From: Planctomycetaceae bacterium
Lineage (GTDB): Bacteria > Planctomycetota > Planctomycetia > Planctomycetales > Planctomycetaceae
DNA length: 64,000 nt
Direction of reading: 5' to 3'
NCBI GenBank assembly: GCA_041398785.1
Contig: JAWKUA010000007.1
Coordinates: 186,001 to 250,000, forward strand
This document shows positions 8,522 through 18,024 of this stretch, piece after piece. Made by a program: the position numbers and the translations under genes. Each line of letters opens with the position of its first letter. The stretch's first letter is position 1. The notes under the pieces were generated by a model that was not told where the DNA came from, searched no databases, and saw only the letters and a program-made list of their open reading frames with translations.

Positions 8522-8995
8522 ATGAACCAAAAGAAACGTCAGCGACTCAACATCCAAACGGACGGAGAGACGGCAACAGTCGGACTGGACTGCATCGAAA
8601 TCTGGGACGGAGCCGACCTGGCTCTGCTTCGCGAAGTGCTGACCGAACTGATCGCCATTAACGGATTTCGCTCAATCGGAGTCGACCTGGCGTCCGTGAA
8701 GTACATTCCCAGCGGCTTTTTCGGAATGCTTTACGAATGGTACGAAGACGGAATCCACATCCATCTGCATTCGCCGCAGCCCAATGTTGAACAGATGTTG
8801 TGGTTTCGAATGTTCTTCAAACGCTCGGAAGTCGGCGACTATCAGCTCTGCGACAAGGAAGTTCGCAACAACACGCCGGGTGAACAGGTGGAATATCACC
8901 GGCGGGAATTCCACGACGACGATGAGATTTCCGAGGACGATATCGACTCCGTCCGCTTCGGCGTCTCCACTTCGCTGACTGCCGATGATCGCTGA
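8522..8995 (+). CDS. STAS-like (anti-anti-sigma-type) protein
   Basis: 157 residues, soluble. Residues about 15-100 follow the STAS pattern: an early strand with a catalytic-free centre, ALLREVLTELIAINGFRSIGVDL, then VKYIPSGFFGMLYEWYEDG, which corresponds to the loop that holds the phosphorylatable Ser in SpoIIAA-type proteins (here SG). The C-terminus is acidic and rich in Asp/Glu (HDDDEISEDDID). This suggests a partner-switch protein, but no anti-sigma kinase is adjacent. Other small alpha/beta folds cannot be excluded. Confidence 0.6.
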   Translation: MNQKKRQRLNIQTDGETATVGLDCIEIWDGADLALLREVLTELIAINGFRSIGVDLASVKYIPSGFFGMLYEWYEDGIHIHLHSPQPNVEQMLWFRMFFKRSEVGDYQLCDKEVRNNTPGEQVEYHRREFHDDDEISEDDIDSVRFGVSTSLTADDR

Positions 8996-9077
8996 GAATC
9001 GGTGATGGCGGACGACGATGTTCCGCGACGCACCGGTGCCACGTCGCACTCGACGCCGGTCGGTGCGCAGCGAGACT

Positions 9078-10358
9078 TCATCGGGGCGGACGGATGCGAG
9101 CCATGTATCGAATCAGTTCGGCCTCCAGTTCCTCCGGCGGTTGCTGAACGGCGTCGGCGAATTCCTTTCGCCACGCATCACCGCTGACGCTGACGACCGG
9201 CTTTCGCTGCTGCACCGACATCGTCAGCCGATCAAACGCTTCCCGGTTTCGCCGAACCAGATAGAACGTCAGCGCCCAGCCTTCGGCATAGGCTTCGGCA
9301 ACCCGGTCCGATGTCTGAAACGGCGCGTTTGACGAAATCAGGTCGTCCAGAGGCAGCGCCGGCGTCCCGCGTTCGGCGGCCGTTGTGAATGCCGGCAGAC
9401 GCGTGCGGCTGGGCAGCCCCGGACCGCTCCACAACAATGTGCCCCGGTTGCTGACGCCTTCGAAGTACACCGCCAGACCTTCAACCATCCACAGCGGATT
9501 ATCGGCGTAGCGCACCTGCAGGCCCGTATTGAACGCCAGTTGATGCACGCCTTCATGAACGATCGTCTCAACCATACGCGTTTGATTCCGCAGGTACTGC
9601 AGCAGCGAACGGCGATTCGACGAAGCGTCCTGCGGAATACCCTCCGGAAGCAGCATCTGGTTGAATCGAATGGAGTAGTACCCCGGCACGTCGGTGAATT
9701 CGATGTCAGGATGCTGACCGTGTGCGAATTCCAGGTATTGCTGCGGCGTGCGAAAAACGATCACCGGCAGCGAAACGGCCGGAGCGGAAACGCTGACGGG
9801 GGACTCCTTCCAGAATTCGAAGTACTCGGCCGCAACCCGTTCCAGCAGTTCTCCCACATACATCGCGTACTCGGATGACCCGTTGGAACACACCAGGAAT
9901 GGCCCGGCGGAGGTCACTTCGAAGCCGCCCGGAAGCTGTTTCAGCAATTCGGCGGATAGGTCTTCGGAGCTGAGATAGCGAAACGGTTCATTCCGCGTTT
10001 CTCTGCGCCGAACCGCGTCGGACGGAATCTGGTGCAGCGTCGCGTTGCGTTCTTCAAACAGATGCGTGCCGGCCGTGTCGGTGGCCAGCAGTCGTCCGGA
10101 CAGCGTCCGTTCTTCCGTTCCGATGACCGCCGTGATTTCTTCCAGCATGTGGGACAGTTCGGGGACCGGCGCATCGTTCGATTGAGCCTGCGGCGTCTGC
10201 GCGAAAAGGCGCGTCGGCATCAGGAACAGAACCGCAGCGATCCCGGCCAGAACTGCTTGTCGATGGAATCCGATTCGCCGGCCGGACGTCGCTTCGCACG
10301 GCCTTCGAAAACGCCACGAAGTCCCGGGTTTCGAGTTGTCACGCGGCAGCGGGGACAC
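9078..10358 (-). CDS. DUF1570 family secreted zinc protease-like protein
   Basis: 426 residues from GTG 10358, chosen because TAGGA lies 5 bases upstream and because longer starts (10409, 10505) would run into the previous gene. A membrane/signal segment (AVLAGIAAVLFLMPTRLFA) is near residues 35-52. The core has VHEGVHQLAF with HExxH at residues 268-272 and WMVEGLAVYFEG further on, where the Glu is a likely third zinc ligand. This is the DUF1570 gluzincin arrangement common in planctomycetes. It starts 5 bases after the stop of the upstream membrane-protein gene, so the two form an operon. Substrate unknown. Confidence 0.8.
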   Translation of the reverse strand: MSPLPRDNSKPGTSWRFRRPCEATSGRRIGFHRQAVLAGIAAVLFLMPTRLFAQTPQAQSNDAPVPELSHMLEEITAVIGTEERTLSGRLLATDTAGTHLFEERNATLHQIPSDAVRRRETRNEPFRYLSSEDLSAELLKQLPGGFEVTSAGPFLVCSNGSSEYAMYVGELLERVAAEYFEFWKESPVSVSAPAVSLPVIVFRTPQQYLEFAHGQHPDIEFTDVPGYYSIRFNQMLLPEGIPQDASSNRRSLLQYLRNQTRMVETIVHEGVHQLAFNTGLQVRYADNPLWMVEGLAVYFEGVSNRGTLLWSGPGLPSRTRLPAFTTAAERGTPALPLDDLISSNAPFQTSDRVAEAYAEGWALTFYLVRRNREAFDRLTMSVQQRKPVVSVSGDAWRKEFADAVQQPPEELEAELIRYMARIRPPR

Positions 10359-10363
10359 GGTTC

Positions 10364-12505
10364 CTACGTCTCTTCGCTCGGGTTTAACGCGATCAGCGGT
10401 GCGAACCATTTTTCGTACCCGCCGCCTCGAAAGATACCGGAAACCACAAAGCCGACTCCAGGCGAAGTCAGCGCCGAACTCCACAGCCCGCCGGAAACCG
10501 CGCAATCGTCAATCAGATAACCATCTTTTCGAGCGACACGGACCGAATCATCGGACGACCAGACCACAGGTTCCGCTGCGTCCGACTGCAGCAGCATCGC
10601 GCGGCGAGTGCCTGCTTTGCTGTCCGCCAGGCAGACCAGAAAGATGTCGGTCAGCGAATCGGAACCTTCGCACTCGATAACGTCGATGGCTGTGTAGAAC
10701 CCGGTGATCGTTTCGCCCGGCTGCATGTGGTTCAGGACCGTTCGAGCCGCGTGACCGGCAACGTCCGCCAGCGGCGCCGCGGGCGCACAGCGCTGCCGGA
10801 AGCGAGCGACGCTGGCCGAATCAATGGTCGCCTGCATGTCGACGGCCGTGCGGCGAAAGTACGCTCCGGTTTCCAGCAGCACCGATTCGACCATGGGAGT
10901 CAACTGGTCCGTAGCAACGACGCCGGCAACCAGGTCGTTCAGAAACAGTTCGGTCAACTCGTCGGCAGGATCCAGATCCGGAGGTTCAAACCGTATTCCG
11001 TCCCCGGCACCGCCACCGTCGCGCGTCAGTGACTGAAACAGCGACGCCCGCTGTTCCGGCGGCAGCCTGCGCACCAGCGCCGTTTGTTCGATCAGCTTCT
11101 CCGCCTGCTGTGCCGAAACTGCGGTCACCGATGTCAGAAACGCATGGATCGATTCGACGCTGCCTCGAATCGGATCGGTGCCGGCCTGTTTTGGTCGGTC
11201 GTTCGCAAGAGACAACCGCAGGTCCAGCCGGTGCTCGACGTCCGCCTTCCACTTCGCGGTGTCTCTTTCGGTTGCACCGTGAATGTAGTGCGTGAAGAAG
11301 TGTTCCAGTTGCTTTGCGATCTGTTCGCGCTGTTCGCGAGTCAGCATGGCGGGATCATTGATGCGCAGTCCGGCGGCGCGGTGTTCGGCCAGGCAGCGAT
11401 ACAGATAGATGCGGTCGTATTCGCTTCGAAGCGGCAGCGACGTCACCAGCCGCAGAGCTTCCTTCAGAGATTCGCGGGACAGCGGAAATCGCTGAGTGAG
11501 TTCGGCGATCTCCGAGCCCAGCACCCACGCGGGATCTCGCTGGCGATGACCCGGACCGTAGACGTTGGAAACTTCCACACCCAAAACCGTCACCACGTCG
11601 TGCAGCACGGCGATGGCCTGACGATCGACGACGTTTTCGACGAACTTCGCGGCTCCGCGTTTTCCCAGTTCCGTCGCCAGCCACCACGCGCCGACGGTCA
11701 GCGGATTGGCGCCGGCGGCGAAGCGTCCCAGGTACGCTCCGCGGCTGAGATACGACAGCCACGGTGACGCCTTCTGATACGCTCCATAGCTGGTAATCGC
11801 CCGGCGAACGTAGCTGTACAGCGAATTGATGTTGTACTGTTGAACGTCCAGCGGAAGCTGTTCCAGCACAACCAGCACGTGCAGACAGACCCGACTGGCG
11901 GCTCGCGCGAGCTGTTCGAAGCTGGTTTCCAGCAGCGGATTCCGGCTGCCCGGATTGTAGACTCGCGCGACACGCTGAATCAGATCGAAGACTTCATTGC
12001 GGATCGCATCGTTGTCGATTCGCTCGGCGACCCAGTAGCCGTTCGCGCGAATCTTCTCGTAGACTCGCTGAGCCTCCGCTTCCAGAATTCGCTGCACCTG
12101 ACGATCCTGCTCCGACAGCCGAGCGACGGTGTCGTGGCTCAGATGCGCGTCCTGAGTCACGTCCGGGTATTCCAGGAATTCGTGGAATCTCACGAACCGA
12201 TCCGCCAGCTCGCGCTGCCGTATTTCCAGTCGAGCCGTTTCTTCTTCCAACTGCCCGGCGACTCGCAGCCGCAACTGTTCGAATTCGGTTCGCTGCCGAT
12301 CGAGTTGCGCGGCTTCGGATTCGGGCAGGTTGTCTTCAGGAAGCTTGCGCAGCAGCACGAGGCTTCCCACAGCAACCGCGGCTCCGGCGATCATCGCGAC
12401 GAACGCGCCGGACCACGCGGGAACAGCCGACAATCCCGCCGCCAGCATGATCGCGACGCCGGCAACGACGGCAGCAACGGGTTTCCAGAGCCAGCCGGAG
12501 GGCAT
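10364..12505 (-). CDS. Large membrane-anchored coiled-coil protein of unknown function
   Basis: 713 residues from ATG 12505, which has GGCGGAG six bases upstream. Longer starts at 12691 and 12721 add an arginine-rich stretch that looks non-coding and would overlap the divergent nagB start. Two close helices (AAVVAGVAIMLAAGL and AFVAMIAGAAVAVGSLVLL, residues about 9-53) form a hairpin anchor. A charged heptad-like stretch (about 60-180) and a long helical body follow, ending in a beta-rich domain near residues 590-700. No enzyme motif is visible. It is co-transcribed with the downstream DUF1570 protease (5-base gap). Function unknown. Confidence 0.7.
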   Translation of the reverse strand: MPSGWLWKPVAAVVAGVAIMLAAGLSAVPAWSGAFVAMIAGAAVAVGSLVLLRKLPEDNLPESEAAQLDRQRTEFEQLRLRVAGQLEEETARLEIRQRELADRFVRFHEFLEYPDVTQDAHLSHDTVARLSEQDRQVQRILEAEAQRVYEKIRANGYWVAERIDNDAIRNEVFDLIQRVARVYNPGSRNPLLETSFEQLARAASRVCLHVLVVLEQLPLDVQQYNINSLYSYVRRAITSYGAYQKASPWLSYLSRGAYLGRFAAGANPLTVGAWWLATELGKRGAAKFVENVVDRQAIAVLHDVVTVLGVEVSNVYGPGHRQRDPAWVLGSEIAELTQRFPLSRESLKEALRLVTSLPLRSEYDRIYLYRCLAEHRAAGLRINDPAMLTREQREQIAKQLEHFFTHYIHGATERDTAKWKADVEHRLDLRLSLANDRPKQAGTDPIRGSVESIHAFLTSVTAVSAQQAEKLIEQTALVRRLPPEQRASLFQSLTRDGGGAGDGIRFEPPDLDPADELTELFLNDLVAGVVATDQLTPMVESVLLETGAYFRRTAVDMQATIDSASVARFRQRCAPAAPLADVAGHAARTVLNHMQPGETITGFYTAIDVIECEGSDSLTDIFLVCLADSKAGTRRAMLLQSDAAEPVVWSSDDSVRVARKDGYLIDDCAVSGGLWSSALTSPGVGFVVSGIFRGGGYEKWFAPLIALNPSEET

Positions 12506-12720
12506 TTTGAACTCCGCCTTCGAATCAGTGAGTTTCGGCTTCTTCGGCCACTCGCCCACGCCACGCCGACCAGACAGACGGACGCGGGCCGGACGGCATC
12601 TTCCCAGGAATGCCGTCAGCCGTACAGCAACGAAGCCGCCGGGCATCGATCGAAAACCGCGCGCGAATCGATAGAATCCCCGCTCGCTCATCCCCACTTC
12701 TTGCAGGAAACGCTGAGTCA

Positions 12721-14658
12721 ATGGCTGTCAATCAGGACATCGGAAAGCTGGAGCATCTGAAATGCGAAGTGTTCACAAACGCGTCCGAGGCAGCTCGGCA
12801 TGTGGCGAATGCCATGTCCGATCTGATTCGCAGCCGGGCCGCTGAGGGAAAGAACTGCGTCCTGGGACTCGCCACCGGTTCGACGCCCACGGGCATCTAT
12901 GACGAACTGGTCCGCATGCATCGCCACGACGGTCTTTCGTTCCGCAACGTGATCACGTTCAATCTAGACGAATACTATCCGATGCAGCCCGATGAACTGC
13001 AGAGCTACGTGCGGTTCATGAACGAACATCTGTTCGATGCCATCGATATCCCGAAGGAAAACGTCCACATCCCGGACGGTACCGTGCCTGCCGAAAGAGT
13101 CGCGGAATACTGCCAGCAGTACGAACAGGCAATCGCCGACGCCGGGGGAATCGACATTCAATTGCTGGGGATCGGCCGCACCGGACACATCGGCTTCAAC
13201 GAACCGGGATCCGATGAAACTTCGCGCACTCGAATGATCACGCTGGATACCGTCACGCGGATCGACGCGGCCAGCGATTTCTTCGGGGCCGAAAACGTTC
13301 CTCGCAAAGCCATCACGATGGGTGTGGGAACGATTCTGCACGCTCGAAAAATCTTCATCCTTGCGTTCGGCGAAAACAAGGCGCCCATCGTTGCTCGCAC
13401 GGTTGAAGGCGACCCAAGCCCCGCCGTTCCCGCGACGTACCTGCAGCGGCACGAAAATGTCGAGATGCTGCTGGACCAGGCCGCCGCCGCGGGGCTGACG
13501 CGGACTCTGTTTCCGTGGCTGGTGGGCACCGTTCAGTGGGAACCCGCTCTGGTTCGACGAGCCGTGATCTGGCTGGCCGAAAAAATGAACAAGGCCATCC
13601 TGAAGCTGACCGATTCCGACTACAACGAAGAAGGGCTGCAGGATCTGCTGGTCGAATACGGTTCGGCGTACGAGATCAACCTCGAAGTCTTTCGCCATCT
13701 GCAGGGAACGATCATCGGCTGGCCCGGCGGAAAGCCGCAGGATGCGAAGCGTCCCGGAGACCGGCCCGGACGCTTTGACCACATCTTTCCCAAACGCATC
13801 CTGTGCTTTTCCCCTCACCCGGACGACGACGTCATCTCCATGGGCGGCACGCTGATCCGGCTGGCGAAGCAGGGGCACGACATTCATATCGCCTATCAGA
13901 CGTCCGGCAACATCGCTGTCTTCGACGATGACGCCATCCGCTTTGCCGAATTTGCCGCGGAGTTCTGTTCGGAATTTAACGTCAACTCACGTGAGATTAC
14001 CGACCTGGAATCTCACGTCGATGAGTTCCTGAAGAACAAGAAACCGGGCCAGGTGGACAGCGACGTCGTGCAGAAAATCAAAGCCATCATCCGCCGCGGC
14101 GAAGCGCGAGCGGGTGCTCGCTGCTGCGGCATCCCCAATGAGAAACTGCACTTCCTGGACATGCCCTTCTACGAAACCGGACGCGTTAAGAAAAAGCCGC
14201 TGGGCGACAAAGATATCGCCATCATCGTCGAACTTCTGAGAGATCTGCAGCCACATCAGATCTATGCGGCCGGTGACTTGTCGGACCCGCACGGCACTCA
14301 TCGCACCTGTCTGAAAGCCATCATTCTGGCGTGCGACCTGTGCCGCAACGATAGCTGGTTCCGGGACTCAGAAGTCTGGCTGTATCGGGGAGCGTGGCAG
14401 GAATGGCCCGTGTATCAGATTGAAATGGCCGTGCCGCTCAGCCCGCTGGAAGTCAGCCGCAAGCGTCAGGCAATTTTCAAACACGAATCACAAAAGGACC
14501 GAGCTCTGTTTCCCGGTCCGGACATGAGGGAATTCTGGCAGCGAGCCGAAGCACGCAACGCTCATACCGCCGAACGGTACGACGCGCTGGGACTCGCCGA
14601 ATACGAAGCCATCGAAGGCTTCGTGCGGTGGGATGGAAAATGGGGCCTGGACGACTGA
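12721..14658 (+). CDS. nagB: Glucosamine-6-phosphate deaminase fused to a PIG-L/LmbE-type deacetylase
   Basis: 645 residues. The N-terminal half is NagB: ATGSTPTGIYDEL, the FNLDEYYP strand-loop and GIGRTGHIGFNEPGS with the active-site His. It converts glucosamine-6-phosphate to fructose-6-phosphate and ammonia. From about residue 360 a second domain begins with SPHPDDDVISMGG, the zinc-binding PHPDD motif of PIG-L/LmbE deacetylases, followed by GDLSDPHGTHR near 518. The fusion would join N-deacetylation and deamination of amino sugars in one chain. Such fusions are known in Bacteroidetes and planctomycetes. A longer in-frame ATG at 12610 is unlikely. Confidence 0.9.
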   Translation: MAVNQDIGKLEHLKCEVFTNASEAARHVANAMSDLIRSRAAEGKNCVLGLATGSTPTGIYDELVRMHRHDGLSFRNVITFNLDEYYPMQPDELQSYVRFMNEHLFDAIDIPKENVHIPDGTVPAERVAEYCQQYEQAIADAGGIDIQLLGIGRTGHIGFNEPGSDETSRTRMITLDTVTRIDAASDFFGAENVPRKAITMGVGTILHARKIFILAFGENKAPIVARTVEGDPSPAVPATYLQRHENVEMLLDQAAAAGLTRTLFPWLVGTVQWEPALVRRAVIWLAEKMNKAILKLTDSDYNEEGLQDLLVEYGSAYEINLEVFRHLQGTIIGWPGGKPQDAKRPGDRPGRFDHIFPKRILCFSPHPDDDVISMGGTLIRLAKQGHDIHIAYQTSGNIAVFDDDAIRFAEFAAEFCSEFNVNSREITDLESHVDEFLKNKKPGQVDSDVVQKIKAIIRRGEARAGARCCGIPNEKLHFLDMPFYETGRVKKKPLGDKDIAIIVELLRDLQPHQIYAAGDLSDPHGTHRTCLKAIILACDLCRNDSWFRDSEVWLYRGAWQEWPVYQIEMAVPLSPLEVSRKRQAIFKHESQKDRALFPGPDMREFWQRAEARNAHTAERYDALGLAEYEAIEGFVRWDGKWGLDD

Positions 14659-14721
14659 TCGGAAAAACGTGTCCGCCACCCGGCCGCGATTGCGCCACCG
14701 TCAGCGATGAGGACCACCTTT

Positions 14722-14895
14722 ATGCATCAACCAACGGTAACTATCGGCTGGGGAACGCTGGCACTCATCAACGCCGGACTGGCTCAGGGCAAGAACCGCA
14801 GCGGCCTGGTCTGGTTCCTGCTGTCCGTGCTGCTCGGCCCGATCGCCACATTCCTGATCGTAATCCTCGACCGCGTCCCGACGCGACCATCGTGA
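14722..14895 (+). CDS. Small membrane protein
   Basis: 57 residues from ATG 14722 with GAGGA about 10 bases upstream (ATG 14707 is an alternative). It has two hydrophobic stretches: WGTLALINAGLAQG and SGLVWFLLSVLLGPIATFLIVIL, with a NRSG turn between. Similar small two-helix proteins are common and uncharacterised. It lies 63 bases after nagB on the same strand. Confidence 0.55.
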   Translation: MHQPTVTIGWGTLALINAGLAQGKNRSGLVWFLLSVLLGPIATFLIVILDRVPTRPS

Positions 14896-14926
14896 TTCCC
14901 CCGCCACCGCCGCCACCCCGTCATTC

Positions 14927-15000
14927 CCGCGCCCGCCCCGTCATTCCCGCGAAGCCTGCACCCGCGCAGGCGGGTGGCGGGAACCCGGCGACTGCGCACC
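14927..15000. repeat. 'Cgtcattcccgcg' type dispersed repeat
   Basis: CCCGTCATTCCCGCG occurs twice in tandem (about 14923-14955) and is followed by GCGCAGGCGGG. The same words in reverse orientation (GTTCCCGCCTGCGCGGGAAT) are at about 36136-36155. This is a widespread bacterial intergenic repeat type. Confidence 0.6.
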
Positions 15001-15024
15001 CGCCGCTCCCATCGTTGTGAACTG

Positions 15025-15115
15025 ACCACAGATTTCACAGATTCACACAGATCAATTCCGGCCAGGAACAGCGCACCACGTCCACGTCATCTGTGAAAAT
15101 CTGTGAAATCTGTGG
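15025..15115. repeat. CCACAGATTTCACAGAT hairpin repeat (family E), copy 1
   Basis: CCACAGATTTCACAGATTCA at 15025-15044 has its reverse complement TGAAATCTGTGG at 15104-15115, with ATCTGTGAAAATC before it. Both arms are built from repeated CACAGAT. Copies occur at 52312-52392, 52733-52803 and 63652-63776. It lies between two convergent genes. Confidence 0.75.
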
Positions 15116-15140
15116 CTGTGGCTGAATTTTCACTCGCCGC

Positions 15141-16289
15141 TCAAGCGACTTGTTTCGGCGTCGCCAGTTCCGCGAATTTCTCCAACCACTTCGCGGTAAT
15201 CGCTTCGCCCAGTGAGGCGTTCGGTTTCGACGTCAATTCGCTCGCGGTGGCTCCCCAATAAAAGCTGATCCAGCCGTCCACGTGCGTCGACGACTGGTCG
15301 ATGAACTCCGCCAGTTCGTCGATGCTGCATTTCAGCGGAAACATTTCCTCAATCAAAACCGGCTTCCCTGTTTCGTACGCCTTCAGAGCGGTCAGGGCCT
15401 TTTCGATCTCACCGGATTTGGGATAGAAGTGGACCGCGACAAAGTCGAGTCGCCTGCCGACGCTCGGCGAATGGAACAGTGGCTTCCCGCCGCCGAACAC
15501 AAACACCCACGGGATCACACCGACGGTGACCATGTGCCGTTCGTCGTGCCGACGGATCGCATCGACCATCAGATTCACCCACTTTTCCGCGACCTCTTCC
15601 CGCGAGCGACCATTCAGATCGAGCGACAGCCGCTGCACGAAGAACTTGCCTGCCAGCTCTCCGGTGAGCCAGTCTGTTGACGGTTCTCCGGGAAGAATCG
15701 GTTCATTCATCAGGTCGTAACAGAAAATGGCGGGACTTGATTTGCAGACCTCCGCCACCGATTCCCAGAACCTGGCCTGAGCCGTCCAGCGATCTTCCTC
15801 GGACAAGTCGTCGTACCATTCGGGAATGTTCTTCCGGTGGTAACACGCCAGCCCGGTGATATCCAGATACAGCCCGGTTTGTTCGGCCAGCGTCACCAGC
15901 TTCGCAAGCTGAGCCAGCGCCGCGCGGTTCGGCTGCTGAGGTGAGTCCATAAACTTGCCGAACTGCAGATGGACCCGCACACAGTTCGCTCCCAGTTCTT
16001 TGATCTCGCGGAAGTCCTCGACAACGGTCTCCCATTCGTCAACCCAATACTCATCAAGCAACCGGCCGGAATGATCGTGATCGTAGTTGACGCCCCACAC
16101 CACAAAGCGTTCGCCGGCACTGCCGCGGACGAAGTGAGTTCCGTCGTCGCTGACACGCACCGGTTCCGGTGGCTCCGCCGATAACGGCCGAGCGGTCATC
16201 AGCACGATCGCAAACAGCGCCGCGCCGGCATGTGGAAGATGCGCACACAAAAACGCAGCCGGATGAAGGAGTCGTGCCAATGGTCGCAT
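15141..16289 (-). CDS. Secreted glycoside hydrolase, GH5-like (cellulase/mannanase fold)
   Basis: 382 residues with a signal segment (ALFAIVLMTARPLSAEP). The TIM-barrel landmarks of GH5 appear in order: WGVNYDHD, GANCVRVHLQF, YDLMNEP with the acid/base Glu196, VHFYP (His287) and LIEEMFP with the nucleophile Glu314. The family cleaves beta-1,4-linked glucans or mannans; substrate cannot be read from sequence. It is a single gene on the minus strand, converging with the nagB side. Confidence 0.8.
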   Translation of the reverse strand: MRPLARLLHPAAFLCAHLPHAGAALFAIVLMTARPLSAEPPEPVRVSDDGTHFVRGSAGERFVVWGVNYDHDHSGRLLDEYWVDEWETVVEDFREIKELGANCVRVHLQFGKFMDSPQQPNRAALAQLAKLVTLAEQTGLYLDITGLACYHRKNIPEWYDDLSEEDRWTAQARFWESVAEVCKSSPAIFCYDLMNEPILPGEPSTDWLTGELAGKFFVQRLSLDLNGRSREEVAEKWVNLMVDAIRRHDERHMVTVGVIPWVFVFGGGKPLFHSPSVGRRLDFVAVHFYPKSGEIEKALTALKAYETGKPVLIEEMFPLKCSIDELAEFIDQSSTHVDGWISFYWGATASELTSKPNASLGEAITAKWLEKFAELATPKQVA

Positions 16290-17084
16290 CGCATCGCCTT
16301 GATGAAGTCAGGGGCACACTGCAGAACTGTCGCCGTTCACGATGGAAACTGGCTGCCATCGTAGCCGGAACGGCGGCGTTTCAGACAGGCTCCGCAGAAA
16401 TTCCGATTCCGTCGCACCGGCATGCCAAACGTCCGCAGCACTTCGTGCCATGTGCAACCATTCCGGCTGATCCGAGCCCGCAGCGAGGCAACCGTGCGGC
16501 ACGCCTCGGTCATCTCACCGCCGGTGCGAGTCTGACAACTGGCTGTGATTGACCGTCGAACGAGCGACATCGTTTCGAGTGCAGCGACACGTCACCACTG
16601 TCCCTCACGCCGAACCGCGTGTGCGGCGATCGTCGACGTCCAAGAGGGAAAGACCTGATGAAAATGTGTGCAGCGACTCGATCAGTGTGCCTCGATCCGG
16701 ACACGGCATGCTCAAAAGCCCGATCCATACGCGCAGTCACGCACACTTATGGCACACACCGTGCGGACTCGCACGTCACTTCGATCTTCATCCGGTCGAT
16801 CGGCATTGTTCGGCACAGTGCCATTTGTGGAAGTTCCGACTAACGCAACTGAAGCGAATGTGCCGGTTGGCGTTTCTGAGGGGTTCCCTGTTGCGTTGCG
16901 GGGAAGTTCTTTCCAGGTCTGAAGAAAGCCCGTGGCGCTGCTTTCTCGCGACAACTCTTTGGCACACCGCCTGCTTCCGTTCAGGCACAACATTCATGAC
17001 ACGGTCAGTTTCCCAACCATGTGGCTCGGTTCGTTTTCCGAAGGAACCGGGAAACACGTTTTCAACACGGAGTGTGCAAGAGTG
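16290..17084. other. Long leader region before the respiratory cluster
   Basis: About 795 bases between divergent genes with no supported gene. Its frames give Arg/Ser-rich translations without motifs. It should hold the promoter of the 17-33 kb cluster, but I could not find a clear FNR/Anr-type TTGAT-N4-ATCAA site. Confidence 0.5.
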
Positions 17085-17870
17085 ATGACATCAGCTATGA
17101 GGTCTGCGCAGCGAGTAATTTGCCGATTCTGGGTAATGGCGGGTGCGGCATCCATAATTCTGGCCGGCACTGGCGTCGGCGGCGCGCTGGCGGCGGATAC
17201 GGGGTCGTTTTCCGGAGTCATTCTGTTTGACGGCAACGTTGTGGAACTGCCGCCGCTGGTGGCAGCCGGGGCTGCCGTCAAGGACGCGGAAGTTTGTTCT
17301 GCGGAACCGGTCGCGGACGAGTCGCTTGTTGTGGGGGAAAACAAGGGAATCGCAAACGTCTTCGTGTATCTCCGCCGCGCGCCAAAGGGCTACAAGGGTG
17401 AAGCTCCAAAAGAGCCTGTGGTCATCGACCAGAAGGGTTGTGCTTTCGTTCCGCACGCGATGACCATTCAGGCGGGCCAGAAGGTGCTGGTCAAGAGCAG
17501 CGATGCGATTCAGCACAATCTGCACACCGTGCCAAAACGCAATCAGTCGACGAACCTGCTGATCAAACCGAATGAGCAGGATGGAGTGGAAATCGAGTAC
17601 CGGCTTGCCGAAGCGGAACCCTTCAATGTGAAGTGTGACATTCACGCGTGGATGTCGTCGTATCACCTGGTGCTGGATCACCCGTTCATGGCGGTGACCG
17701 ACGAAAACGGCAAGTTCCAGATCGACGGCCTTCCGCCCGGAAAGCACGAATTTCGTGTCTGGCACGAACGCGGTGATGTGCTTGAAAAAGGCCTGAAAGT
17801 GGACGTCGCGGCCGGCAAGACCGAAGAGGTCACGCTGAAGTACGGCTCCGATCGCTTTCCCGCAAAGTAG
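17085..17870 (+). CDS. Secreted blue-copper (cupredoxin) protein
   Basis: 261 residues from ATG 17085 (AAGAG just upstream). A signal peptide covers residues about 16-38 (WVMAGAASIILAGTG...ALA). Copper ligands can be read: His144 in QHNLH, then CDIHAWM giving Cys184, His187 and Met190. The C-x2-H-x2-M spacing is that of amicyanin-type sites. A C-terminal part (FQIDGLPPGKHEFRVWHE) resembles a small beta-sandwich of the carboxypeptidase-regulatory type. As first gene of the respiratory cluster it is a good candidate periplasmic electron carrier for the cbb3 oxidase or Nap. Confidence 0.75.
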   Translation: MTSAMRSAQRVICRFWVMAGAASIILAGTGVGGALAADTGSFSGVILFDGNVVELPPLVAAGAAVKDAEVCSAEPVADESLVVGENKGIANVFVYLRRAPKGYKGEAPKEPVVIDQKGCAFVPHAMTIQAGQKVLVKSSDAIQHNLHTVPKRNQSTNLLIKPNEQDGVEIEYRLAEAEPFNVKCDIHAWMSSYHLVLDHPFMAVTDENGKFQIDGLPPGKHEFRVWHERGDVLEKGLKVDVAAGKTEEVTLKYGSDRFPAK

Positions 17871-18024
17871 CGACGTTTGCTGACGCCGTTCAGCCCGGCC
17901 GCACCGTGCAGCCACGGTGCGTGCGACACGGTCGCTCGTTGCGGGCACCGGCCTGAAAAACGCATGTCCGTTCTTCAGGTCATGAGATTCTCGACCTTCT
18001 CCCTGTTTTCCGGTGTGAGAACCA

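Noticed and set aside
16549..17084. Plus-strand open frame before the copper protein
   Set aside because: Translation is Arg/Ser/His-rich with no motif and it runs directly into the start of the real gene in another frame.
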